Assembly (NCBI GenBank): GCA_902786855.1
Contig: CADAEH010000017.1
Location: 1-42,858, forward strand
Length of the DNA stretch: 42,858 bases
Origin: an uncultured Eubacteriales bacterium
Lineage (GTDB): Bacteria > Bacillota > Clostridia > Peptostreptococcales > Anaerovoracaceae
Direction: 5' to 3'
The position numbers and the translations under genes were made by a program. Positions 1 through 7,474 of this stretch are shown here, one piece after another; the stretch's first letter is position 1, and each line of letters starts with the position of its first letter. Below the pieces are notes generated by a model. It was not told where the DNA came from. It saw only the letters and a program-made list of their open reading frames with translations, and did not search any database.

Positions 1-1
1 A

Positions 2-1174
2 AATAACATAGAAGAGATCCCGACAGCCGAATTCACAAACAACAAGACAGAAGTCGGCAGCCTGAAGATCAAGAAGAACGTGACGGTCAACGGAGCAGAT
101 ACAACGGGTACCTTGGCAGACGGCACATATACGTTCGAAGTGAAGGATTCAGCGGGAACTGTCAAGGCTACGACAACAGTTACGATCACGAACGGTGTCA
201 GCAATGAAGCGCAGGTCGATAACCTTGTACCAGGCACATACACCGTGAGTGAGGATACATCCCAAAATCCTGACGGCATGGCACTTGTCGGAGATAATGA
301 TGTAGAAGTCGAAGTGACCGCCAACAACATAGAAGAGATCCCGACAGCCGAGTTCACGAACAACAAGACAGAAGTCGGCAGTCTGAAGATCAAAAAGAAT
401 GTGACTGTGAATGGTCAAGCAACGACTGGCACTTCCGCCGATGGGACATATACATTCAAAGTTAAGGATGCAAATGGCAACGTCAAGGAAACCATTGAGA
501 TTACGATCACGAACGGTGTGAGCAATGAAGCGCAGGTCGATAATCTCGTGCCTGGAACATACACCGTGAGCGAGGACACATCAAAGAATCCTGACGGAAT
601 GGCACTTGTCGGTGAGAATGGCAAAACAGTCGAAGTCACTGCCAATAACACTGCTAATGTTCCGACGGCTGAGTTCACGAACAACTTAAAAACATCTTAT
701 ACTAAGGGTGAGATTAAAGTACAAAAAGTACTCAAAGGCCGCAAGTGGACAAATAATGATGAGTTCGAATTCACCATAACCGGTGAAGTAGGAGCTCCGA
801 TGCCAGAAGACACAAGCATACTTATTACCAAGGACGACAAAGATAATATCGTAAGCTTTGGCGAAATAATTTTCACTAAGGCTGGAAAGTATACCTATAC
901 TGTCAAAGAAATCGAAGGCGATGATGACGATATTACCTATGATACTAAGGCACATAAAGTAACCATCGAAGTCGTTGATGATGGTAGTGGTAAGCTTGTT
1001 GCCAAAGGCGGCACAGCCTTGATACAGACTGTGAAGATCACCAACACCTACAAAGAAAAGAAAGGTGTGAAGACCGGTGATGACAGTAATATGCTGATCT
1101 ATCTGGCTGGAATGCTTACAGCAATGCTTGGACTCATTCTGATGATCATACGCAGAAAGGCAGACAGAACCTAA
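2..1174 (+). CDS. Surface repeat protein, pilin/adhesin-like, sortase anchored (5' end outside window)
   Basis: The reading frame is already open at base 2, so the true start lies upstream; about 390 residues of C-terminus are present. It begins with the tail of one repeat, then two copies of a 107-residue beta-rich repeat of the Cna-B/SpaA (prealbumin-fold) style, each with the core SLKIKKNVTVNG and NLVPGTYTVSEDTS. A different domain follows (about bases 700-1053, from GEIKVQKVLKGRKW to VKITNTY), resembling the Spy0128/FctA pilin domain that makes Lys-Asn isopeptide bonds. The end is a cell-wall sorting signal: VKTGD (1067-1081), a hydrophobic segment and RRKADRT. The sorting motif lacks the usual proline of LPxTG. 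Role in adhesion or a pilus is inferred from architecture. No sortase gene is in the window. Confidence 0.85.
   Translation, partial: NNIEEIPTAEFTNNKTEVGSLKIKKNVTVNGADTTGTLADGTYTFEVKDSAGTVKATTTVTITNGVSNEAQVDNLVPGTYTVSEDTSQNPDGMALVGDNDVEVEVTANNIEEIPTAEFTNNKTEVGSLKIKKNVTVNGQATTGTSADGTYTFKVKDANGNVKETIEITITNGVSNEAQVDNLVPGTYTVSEDTSKNPDGMALVGENGKTVEVTANNTANVPTAEFTNNLKTSYTKGEIKVQKVLKGRKWTNNDEFEFTITGEVGAPMPEDTSILITKDDKDNIVSFGEIIFTKAGKYTYTVKEIEGDDDDITYDTKAHKVTIEVVDDGSGKLVAKGGTALIQTVKITNTYKEKKGVKTGDDSNMLIYLAGMLTAMLGLILMIIRRKADRT
50..690 (+). repeat. Tandem 321-bp coding repeats in the surface protein
   Basis: GAAGTCGGCAG recurs at 50 and 371, a period of 321 bp or 107 codons. Copy one is 50-370 and copy two 371-690; bases 1-49 match the end of copy one, so at least one further copy starts upstream. 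The middle part (about 183-295 against 504-616) is nearly identical at DNA level, and the last third of copy two has diverged. Such repeats can vary in number by recombination. Confidence 0.85.
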
Positions 1175-1213
1175 TATCATTAAGTTACTATAATTAAGCG
1201 ATAAAAGGAATCA

Positions 1214-1244
1214 TGAGGGAATCGGACTTGATCTGATTCCCTCA
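1214..1244 (+). terminator. Hairpin after the surface protein, probable terminator
   Basis: GAGGGAATC (1215-1223) pairs with GATTCCCTC (1235-1243), and GGA with TCT extends the stem around a CTTGA loop. It lies 40 bases after the stop codon. The U-tract is poor (AAATTCAACTT), so termination strength is uncertain. Confidence 0.55.
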
Positions 1245-1318
1245 AATTCAACTTGAGAATAAGTTGCGCAGTATATTTAGAGCCTGATAATATTAGTCAA
1301 TACTTTTAGTAGAAAACA

Positions 1319-1327
1319 TGTTATAAT
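1319..1327 (+). promoter_or_regulatory. Extended -10 promoter for the EF-hand gene
   Basis: TGTTATAAT at 1319-1327 is a TGn extended -10 with a perfect TATAAT. No good -35 box is seen at 17 bases. Transcription would start near 1334, about 50 bases before the ATG at 1386. Confidence 0.6.
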
Positions 1328-1385
1328 ACACTCAACATGGGCTAACCAAGTGCTCAATATAAACAAAACAGGAGGAATTTTATAA

Positions 1386-1754
1386 ATGAACGATGATATC
1401 AAAAAGGGTGCTATGCAGATGGCAGATGGACTCAAAGCTGAGGCTAAGGAAGCAATGGGAAAGATCGACGAAGTAAAGGGTAAACTCGATACCAACAACG
1501 ACGGTACAGTTGATTTTGACGAATTAAAAGACGGAGTTTTCGGCGAGGCAAAAGAGGGTTTCGATAAACTCAAAGCGCTTATGGACAGCGGTGATCTGCC
1601 ACAGAAAGTTAAGGAAGAACTCTCAGAAGCTATTGACAAGATCAAACCTGCTATTGAAGCCAAGAAGATGGAGGCCCAGATCGCTAAGGAAAAGCTTGAA
1701 GCTGAGATCAATCATGCAAAAGAGGTAAAAGCACTCAAGGACGAGATCCTTTAG
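1386..1754 (+). CDS. Small charged helical protein with one EF-hand loop
   Basis: A 122-residue protein with a strong GGAGG site (1371-1375) ahead of the ATG. Residues 35-46 read DTNNDGTVDFDE, a canonical EF-hand calcium loop (D-x-N-x-D-G-x-x-D-x-x-E). The rest is almost entirely Lys/Glu/Ala-rich and should form amphipathic helices or coiled coil, with no signal peptide or membrane segment, so it is probably cytosolic. I do not recognise the family. It is a single-gene unit with its own promoter and a strong terminator. The Asp/Asn-rich loop and flanking helices suggest calcium binding, but a single EF-hand normally needs a partner, so dimerisation is possible. Function is unknown. Confidence 0.8.
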   Translation: MNDDIKKGAMQMADGLKAEAKEAMGKIDEVKGKLDTNNDGTVDFDELKDGVFGEAKEGFDKLKALMDSGDLPQKVKEELSEAIDKIKPAIEAKKMEAQIAKEKLEAEINHAKEVKALKDEIL

Positions 1755-1801
1755 TACATCTTAATAGTATTGATGTTAATTGAATAAGAATAGATATTAA
1801 G

Positions 1802-1846
1802 CGAGAGAATCAGCCACTTGATGGTTCTCTCGTTTTTCTTTCTTTT
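1802..1846 (+). terminator. Rho-independent terminator after the EF-hand gene
   Basis: CGAGAGAA (1802-1809) pairs perfectly with TTCTCTCG (1825-1832), followed by TTTTTCTTTCTTTT. Position and U-tract are typical. Confidence 0.9.
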
Positions 1847-1893
1847 GAGCCATTTGTTTTTACTTGTTCCTCATAAAGTTAAACGTATGTTAA

Positions 1894-1923
1894 TTGACCG
1901 TATTGTATTTTGAAATGTAGAAT
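1894..1923 (+). promoter_or_regulatory. Promoter for the lipoprotein gene
   Basis: TTGACC (1894-1899), an 18-base spacer and TAGAAT (1918-1923). The start point would fall about 30 bases before the ATG at 1959. Confidence 0.6.
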
Positions 1924-1958
1924 ATAGAAAACAGTCAGAAAGAGGGGGGACAGATATC

Positions 1959-2432
1959 ATGAAAAAGCTTCTGAGCATATTGACAGCTCTTGCATTCGTA
2001 ATTGTCATGACTGCCTGCAGCGGAGGCTCTGATGATGCTGCTCAGGCTGCAGAACAGGCAGTTTCTGATGATGGACAGAATCCTGTAGTGAATTACATCG
2101 GCAATTATGTATGTGACAGAGCTACTGTAACGATCCTGGCAAAGGGCGATTCTGAAGCAAGTGTTGTTGTGGACTGGGGAAACAGCTATGATTCTACTAC
2201 TCAATGGACTATGTCAGGACCATTCAATGCTGATGAATTGACGATTGAGTATCACGACTGCGAAAAAGTCGTTTATCAGTACGCTGAAAACGGCGACGAA
2301 CTCAACAGAGAAGAAGTTTTTACAGGAGGGCACGGCTTTATAAAGTTCATTGAAGGAGATCCTCTCAGCCTGACATGGCAGGAAGATCAGGAACATGCAG
2401 CAGATGACATGACATTCATTTTTGTCAACTGA
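1959..2432 (+). CDS. Secreted lipoprotein of unknown function
   Basis: The 157-residue product starts with a Lys-rich n-region (MKK), a hydrophobic stretch and a lipobox ending MTAC, so Cys20 should be lipidated after signal peptidase II cleavage. A Ser/Gly/Asp/Ala-rich tether follows, then a compact domain of about 110 residues (from NPVVNYIGNYVCDRATVTI) rich in beta-forming residues and containing WGNSYDSTTQW, YHDCEKVVYQY and LSLTWQED. This pattern resembles small lipocalin-like or beta-sandwich lipoproteins of Clostridia, but I cannot name a family. A G-rich AGAGGGGGGA site precedes the ATG. The gene stands alone between a terminator and a convergent terminator. Confidence 0.85.
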   Translation: MKKLLSILTALAFVIVMTACSGGSDDAAQAAEQAVSDDGQNPVVNYIGNYVCDRATVTILAKGDSEASVVVDWGNSYDSTTQWTMSGPFNADELTIEYHDCEKVVYQYAENGDELNREEVFTGGHGFIKFIEGDPLSLTWQEDQEHAADDMTFIFVN

Positions 2433-2470
2433 TGAAATCCGATAATAAATTGATCATATCAAAATAAAAT

Positions 2471-2516
2471 GACCTCCTCATGCTGAAACAGTTCCGGCAA
2501 AGGAGGTCGTTTTCTT
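2471..2516. terminator. Bidirectional terminator between convergent genes
   Basis: GACCTCCT (2471-2478) pairs with AGGAGGTC (2501-2508), followed by GTTTTCTT on the plus strand and preceded by AAAATAAAAT, which is a U-rich tract on the minus strand. It serves the lipoprotein gene and the leftward gene ending at 2533. Confidence 0.85.
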
Positions 2517-2532
2517 ATATGCGTAAATAAAT

Positions 2533-2904
2533 TCACTTGCGGTCGGAATGGATATTGCGCTTGATCTTTTCAGCTTCGACATTGTCGGTTGGAAACTCGA
2601 TCACATTTTCACCGTTCTCTCTCTTGCGTCTTTCTTCCTCAGCTGATTCATAATATGGCCTGCTGACATCAGAGCGCCCTTCATTTCGGAAAATACGGGA
2701 AAGGGGATGGTCACTCTCACGGAATGGGCTGTTCCCATCTGTTCCGCCGAAGATAGTACCGCTTCCATGTTTTTTCTGAGGAAAAGCATGTGGATAGCGC
2801 TCCCGAACAGAGCGGGGATCTTCATCCTCACTGTTGATGTATCCTATGATTGCGTAAATCAGGATACCTCCGATCAGTAATAAACCGAGAATCATTAGCG
2901 GCAT
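2533..2904 (-). CDS. Small single-pass membrane protein, unknown
   Basis: I place the start at 2904 (MPLMILGLLLIGG), because AAAGGATG lies just upstream and the longer open frame to 3210 reads as non-coding, low-hydropathy sequence rich in His, Cys and Phe. The 123-residue protein has one N-terminal membrane segment (residues 1-22) followed by an acidic SEDEDP turn and a charged cytoplasmic tail of about 95 residues with many Arg, Glu and Pro (RERYPHAFPQKKH; EERRKRENGENVIEFP). No enzymatic motif is visible. It runs convergent with the lipoprotein gene and divergent from ileS. Function unknown. Confidence 0.65.
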   Translation of the reverse strand: MPLMILGLLLIGGILIYAIIGYINSEDEDPRSVRERYPHAFPQKKHGSGTIFGGTDGNSPFRESDHPLSRIFRNEGRSDVSRPYYESAEEERRKRENGENVIEFPTDNVEAEKIKRNIHSDRK

Positions 2905-2931
2905 ATCTTTATCATCCTTTCTTATTGATAG

Positions 2932-2940
2932 AGTATAGCA
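2932..2940 (-). promoter_or_regulatory. Extended -10 promoter for the small membrane protein
   Basis: On the minus strand the sequence reads TGCTATACT (complement of 2932-2940), an extended -10, about 28 bases before the ATG at 2904. No convincing -35 is seen. Confidence 0.5.
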
Positions 2941-3050
2941 TATTCTGTTCGAAACTAAATAGATGTCATAATAAAACTGTAAATCTTTTTTCAGTATTTT
3001 TATATTCTCAATACATCTTATTTTTGTTCTAAATACTGAAATGTCGTGCA

Positions 3051-3078
3051 TTATACATGTGAAATGTGGTAATATAAT
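3051..3078 (+). promoter_or_regulatory. Candidate ileS promoter
   Basis: TTATAC (3051-3056), a 16-base spacer and TATAAT (3073-3078). This gives a leader of about 195 bases before ileS. A second weaker candidate, TTGATA (3184-3189) with CATAAA (3208-3213), would give a short leader. Confidence 0.5.
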
Positions 3079-3111
3079 GCAGTTATGAAATGATGGTTTA
3101 TTATGTCTCAG

Positions 3112-3204
3112 TATGCCTTTCGGCAGTTTATCATTATGGATTTTTTCATCATGATGACCGGCCGATCGGCACAATGAGATCGGTTGATAAGACACGAATT
3201 GTGC
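3112..3204 (+). promoter_or_regulatory. Potentially structured ileS leader
   Basis: The 377-base region 2905-3281 between divergent genes has no gene. Its ileS-proximal half contains consecutive hairpins: TGCC-TTTC-GGCA (3114-3125); ATCATTATG (3130-3138) with CATCATGAT (3147-3155), one mismatch; CCGATC (3162-3167) with GATCGG (3178-3183); and, as an alternative to the last, GCACAAT (3169-3175) with ATTGTGC (3198-3204). No T-box sequence (the GGTGGNACCGCG element) is present, although ileS leaders in Firmicutes often carry one. Regulatory role is inference. Confidence 0.35.
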
Positions 3205-3281
3205 AAACATAAAACCCGGATCAAACCATATACTTTAAGAATCATAATCGGACACTTTTAATCAAAGGGAGTAATAGAAGC

Positions 3282-6200
3282 ATGTTTGAAAACTTAAATG
3301 ACAAACCCGTTGCTGAGGTACAGGGAGAGCAGGTCCAGCACTGGAAAGATATCGATATGCTCGACCTCTGCGTAAAGGCCAGAGAAGGAGCACCTTCATT
3401 TGTTTTCTATGAAGGCCCTCCGACTGCAAACGGCAAGCCGGGCATCCATCACATGATGGCGAGGACTCTCAAGGACTCAGTCAACAGATATAAGACAATG
3501 AAGGGATTCCAGGTAAAACGTAAGGGCGGCTGGGATACACACGGACTTCCTGTCGAGATCGAAGTAGAGAAGCAGCTCGGTTTCAGCGGCAAGCAGAATA
3601 TTGAAAAATACGGCATCAGAGAATTCAACGAGAAGTGCCGTGAATCTGTTTTCACTTATACTCAGATGTGGACTGATATGTCAGATAAGATGGCTTATCT
3701 TGCAGACATGGAGGATCCGTATATAACATATAAAAACGATTATATCGAGACCGGCTGGTGGATCATTAAGAACACTTTTGACAAAGGCCTGATATATGAA
3801 GGCTATAAGATCCTGCCTTACTGCCCAAGATGCGGAACAGGACTTGCTTCACATGAGGTAGCTCAGGGCTACAAGGATATCAAAGTCAATACCCTTACAT
3901 GTAAGTTCAGACGTACAGGTGTTGATCATGATAATGAGTACTTCCTCGCCTGGACAACTACACCTTGGACACTTGCTTCCAACATCGCTCTTACCGTTGG
4001 TCCTGACGTTGACTACGTAAAATGCCTTATGAAGTCAGGAGAAAACGAAGGCAATCTTCTGTGGGTAGCAGAGGCTCTGGCTGCACAGACTTTCGGAAAG
4101 GATGAATACGAAGTAGTTGAGAAGGTCAAGGGCTCTGACATGGAGTACTGGACATATGAACAGCTTGAACCATTCTGTGTACCTGAAAAGGGCAAAAATG
4201 CTTTCATCGTCACCTGCATGGATTATGTCAGCACTTCTGACGGTACCGGTATCGTTCATACAGCTCCTGCTTTCGGTGAAGACGACTATAACTGCGGACG
4301 TAAGTACAATCTTTCAGTACTGCAGCCTGTAGATGAAAGAGGATGCTATACCGAGACCCCATGGGCCGGCAGGTTCGTTATGGAAGACGGTCTTGATGTA
4401 GACATCATCAAGTATCTCGCACAGGACGACAAGATCTATGCAAAGCAGCGTATGGAGCACGCGTATCCTCATTGCTGGAGATGCGGTACTCCTCTCGTGT
4501 ACTATGCTAACAAGTCCTGGTATATCGAGATGACTAAGCTCAGAGATGAGCTCGTAGCGAACAACAATACTGTCAACTGGTATCCGCCTTATGTAGGTGA
4601 GAAGAGATTCGGAAACTGGCTCGAAGATGTCAAAGACTGGGCTATTTCAAGATCAAGATACTGGGGTACACCGATCCCTATCTGGAAGTGTGAGTGCGGA
4701 CATCTTCACTGTGTCGGATCAAGAGCTCAGCTGGTCAACGATGCTGAGCAGGATATTGATGAGAGCATAGAACTTCACAGACCTTATGTCGACGAGATCA
4801 CCATCAAGTGTCCTGAATGCGGCAAGAGTATGCACCGCATCCCTGAAGTCATGGATTGCTGGTTTGACTCAGGCGCTATGCCTTTTGCACAGTGGCATTA
4901 CCCGTTCGAGAACGCTGACAGATTTGACACTGAACTTTTCCCGGCAGACTTTATCTGTGAAGGAATCGATCAGACAAGAGGCTGGTTCTATTCACTCATG
5001 GCTATAAGCACCCTCATAAAGGGCTGTGCTCCTTACAGGAATGTTCTTGTCAACGACCTTATCCTTGATAAGAACGGCAAGAAGATGTCAAAACATATTG
5101 GCAATACTGTCAATCCATTCGAAATGATGGACAAGTACGGTGCTGATGCTGTAAGGTGGTATCTCGTTTATGGTTCACCTGCATGGACACCGACCAAGTT
5201 CGATGAGGATGGAGTAAAAGAAGTTATCAGCAAAGTGTTCAGCACGCTTAGAAACACTTACAACTTCTTCTGCCTGTACGCCAATATCGATGGTATTGAA
5301 GCAGATAAGCTCGATGTTCCTTATAGTGAGAGACCTCTGCTTGACAGATGGATCATCAGCAAATACAACAGGCTGATCAAGGTCACAACAGATTCAATGG
5401 ATAATTACGATCATATGAAGACCGTAAGAGCCATTGGTGAGTTTATCGACGGAGATCTGTCCAACTGGTATATCAGAAGAGCAAGGAGAAGATTCTTTGC
5501 AGAAGGCATGAGCACTGATAAGTTGGCTGCTTATGCAACTACATATGAAGTACTTGTCGGCGTTGCCAAAATGATGGCGCCGGTAGCTCCGTTCATCTCT
5601 GATGAGATCTACACAAAGCTGACCGGAGATGTAACAGTACATACAGCATATTATCCGGAAGCTGATGATTCTCTGATCGATGACAGAACAGAGAAGAGAA
5701 TGGACCTTGTCAAGACTCTCGTTAATCTCGGCCGCTCGACCAGAGAGCAGGAAAAGCTTAAAGTACGTCAGCCTCTGAGCAAAGTCATCGTTGACGGCAG
5801 TTATAAGGATGTTATCGGTGATCTAACATCACTGATCACCGAAGAACTTAACGTAGGTGAAGTCTTCTATGAGGACGACCTTGACAAGTATATGAACTTC
5901 CAGGTCAAGCCTAACTTCAGAGCAGCAGGACCGGTGCTTGGTAAGAACGTCAAGCAGTTCGGAGCCAACCTTGCAGCTGTCAATGCCAAGGAACTGATCG
6001 CAGCACTTAATGAAGGTCCTGTCATGATGACTCTCGGCGGAGAAGAGTATGAGATCACGGAAGACCTCGTTGACGTCAGGATCTCTTCAAAAGAAGGTTT
6101 CGTCGTCGGTATGGATAATAACGTATTCGTTATCCTTGATACTACTCTGACACCTGAACTCATCGAGCAGGGTTATGTAAGAGAAGTCATTTCCAAGATC

Positions 6201-6407
6201 CAGCAGCTGCGTAAACAGGCTGACTTCGAGATGATGGACGAGATCAGGATATACCTGGATGCAGATGAAGAGATAAAAGCTGCAGTAGAGAATGCGAAGG
6301 ACTTCATTATGGACGAGACCATCGCAGTCGAGATAAAAGAGGGTGAAAACCTTCCTGTGTTCGACATCAACGGACACAAGACAGGCATTGCAGTAGAAAG
6401 AGTTTAA
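3282..6407 (+). CDS. ileS: Isoleucyl-tRNA synthetase, eukaryote-like (type 2)
   Basis: Charges tRNA-Ile with isoleucine in the cytosol. The 1041-residue protein has the class I HIGH-equivalent GIHH (54-57, in PPTANGKPGIHHMMAR) and the KMSKS-equivalent KMSKH (601-605, in KKMSKHIGNTVNPFE). Paired cysteines occur in the CP/editing region (CPRCGTG, CWRCGTP, CECGHLHC, CPECGKSM), and the editing-site TWGTP-like segment reads TTTPWTLASN. The length, the KMSKH form and the absence of the C-terminal zinc finger fit the eukaryote-like type 2 family, which is known to be naturally less sensitive to mupirocin than type 1. AAAGGGAG precedes the ATG. rlmN follows after 31 bases. Confidence 0.97.
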   Translation: MFENLNDKPVAEVQGEQVQHWKDIDMLDLCVKAREGAPSFVFYEGPPTANGKPGIHHMMARTLKDSVNRYKTMKGFQVKRKGGWDTHGLPVEIEVEKQLGFSGKQNIEKYGIREFNEKCRESVFTYTQMWTDMSDKMAYLADMEDPYITYKNDYIETGWWIIKNTFDKGLIYEGYKILPYCPRCGTGLASHEVAQGYKDIKVNTLTCKFRRTGVDHDNEYFLAWTTTPWTLASNIALTVGPDVDYVKCLMKSGENEGNLLWVAEALAAQTFGKDEYEVVEKVKGSDMEYWTYEQLEPFCVPEKGKNAFIVTCMDYVSTSDGTGIVHTAPAFGEDDYNCGRKYNLSVLQPVDERGCYTETPWAGRFVMEDGLDVDIIKYLAQDDKIYAKQRMEHAYPHCWRCGTPLVYYANKSWYIEMTKLRDELVANNNTVNWYPPYVGEKRFGNWLEDVKDWAISRSRYWGTPIPIWKCECGHLHCVGSRAQLVNDAEQDIDESIELHRPYVDEITIKCPECGKSMHRIPEVMDCWFDSGAMPFAQWHYPFENADRFDTELFPADFICEGIDQTRGWFYSLMAISTLIKGCAPYRNVLVNDLILDKNGKKMSKHIGNTVNPFEMMDKYGADAVRWYLVYGSPAWTPTKFDEDGVKEVISKVFSTLRNTYNFFCLYANIDGIEADKLDVPYSERPLLDRWIISKYNRLIKVTTDSMDNYDHMKTVRAIGEFIDGDLSNWYIRRARRRFFAEGMSTDKLAAYATTYEVLVGVAKMMAPVAPFISDEIYTKLTGDVTVHTAYYPEADDSLIDDRTEKRMDLVKTLVNLGRSTREQEKLKVRQPLSKVIVDGSYKDVIGDLTSLITEELNVGEVFYEDDLDKYMNFQVKPNFRAAGPVLGKNVKQFGANLAAVNAKELIAALNEGPVMMTLGGEEYEITEDLVDVRISSKEGFVVGMDNNVFVILDTTLTPELIEQGYVREVISKIQQLRKQADFEMMDEIRIYLDADEEIKAAVENAKDFIMDETIAVEIKEGENLPVFDINGHKTGIAVERV

Positions 6408-6438
6408 TATTTTGATCCGGGAAAGGAGGGGCATTGAT

Positions 6439-7470
6439 ATGAATAATGATAAAAATCTGCTCAGCCTTTCTCTGGATGAACTTGAAACACTTGTAACTGT
6501 GCTTGGCGACAGGAAATTCCGGTCTAAACAGATTTTCGGATGGCTGGCAAAGGGTATTGATTCGATCGACGGGATGACTAATGTACCTGTAAAGCTCAGA
6601 GAGTCTCTGAAAGATTCCGGTTACTACATAGGTCTGCCCAAAGTTGCAGCCGAGCAGTTATCCGGGATTGACGGCACTCGCAAGTGCCTATATGAGTTCC
6701 GGGATGGTGCCCGTGTAGAGGCTGTTTTTATGAAATACAGCTACGGGAACTCGATCTGCATCTCTTCGCAGGTAGGATGTCTGATGGGATGCACTTTCTG
6801 TGCCAGTACTATGGATGGCAAATCGCGCGATCTGACACGCGGCGAGATGCTGGGTGAAGTGCTGAAGATGCGCACTTTGACTGATGAGGATATCAATCAT
6901 GTAGTGATCATGGGAATGGGTGAGCCTTTTGACAATTACGATGAGATCTCAGGATTTCTCAGACTCATAAATGACTCTGCGGGGGTTGGGCTCAGCCTTA
7001 GAAATATCACGGTTTCAACATGTGGTATTATTCCTGGGATCAAAAGGTTTACAGATGACTTTCCTCAGGTCAATCTTGCTGTTTCTCTGCACGCACCGAA
7101 CGGCGAAAAGCGTCAGCTTACGATGCCTGTCGCGCGTAAATACGGATATGACGAGCTTATGAAAGCTTGCCGTGAATATACAGAAAAAACACACCGGCGT
7201 ATCACTTTTGAGTATGCGCTTATAAAAGGGGTAAACGATTCAGAGGTAGATGCTTCGGAATTGGCTGGCCGGCTCAAAGGGTGGCTGACCCATGTAAATC
7301 TTATCCCGCTCAACGAAGTAAAAGGAAGGGATTACAAAACTGCTGAGGGCAGCAGTGTAGCTGCATTTAAGAAAGTGCTTGAAAAGAACGGAGTAGCAGT
7401 AACTGTACGCCGCACACTCGGAAGCGATATCGATGCAGCTTGCGGGCAGCTCAGGGCGACAAGAGGATGA
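6439..7470 (+). CDS. rlmN: Dual-specificity 23S rRNA A2503 / tRNA A37 C2-methyltransferase
   Basis: Radical SAM enzyme that methylates C2 of adenine 2503 in 23S rRNA and A37 in some tRNAs. I start at 6439 because GGAAAGGAGG lies 8-9 bases upstream; an in-frame ATG at 6412 lacks such a site. The 343-residue protein has the 4Fe-4S motif C114-x3-C118-x2-C121 (QVGCLMGCTFCAS), the GMGEPFDNYDE motif of the SAM pocket and the C-terminal methyl-carrying cysteine C335 (DAACGQLRA). Its length matches the family (about 340-385). It is in a run with ileS upstream and plsX four bases downstream, suggesting co-transcription. Confidence 0.97.
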   Translation: MNNDKNLLSLSLDELETLVTVLGDRKFRSKQIFGWLAKGIDSIDGMTNVPVKLRESLKDSGYYIGLPKVAAEQLSGIDGTRKCLYEFRDGARVEAVFMKYSYGNSICISSQVGCLMGCTFCASTMDGKSRDLTRGEMLGEVLKMRTLTDEDINHVVIMGMGEPFDNYDEISGFLRLINDSAGVGLSLRNITVSTCGIIPGIKRFTDDFPQVNLAVSLHAPNGEKRQLTMPVARKYGYDELMKACREYTEKTHRRITFEYALIKGVNDSEVDASELAGRLKGWLTHVNLIPLNEVKGRDYKTAEGSSVAAFKKVLEKNGVAVTVRRTLGSDIDAACGQLRATRG

Positions 7471-7474
7471 AGGT

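Noticed and set aside
686-1180. Long open frame on the minus strand opposite the surface protein
   Set aside because: Shadow of the coding repeat protein; Cys- and Phe-rich, no ribosome site and no plausible domain.
2905-3210. N-terminal extension of the leftward membrane protein to 3210
   Set aside because: The 102 extra residues look non-coding, and a good ribosome site and promoter precede the ATG at 2904.
2905-3281. T-box riboswitch upstream of ileS
   Set aside because: No GGTGGNACCGCG-type sequence or matching terminator is present.
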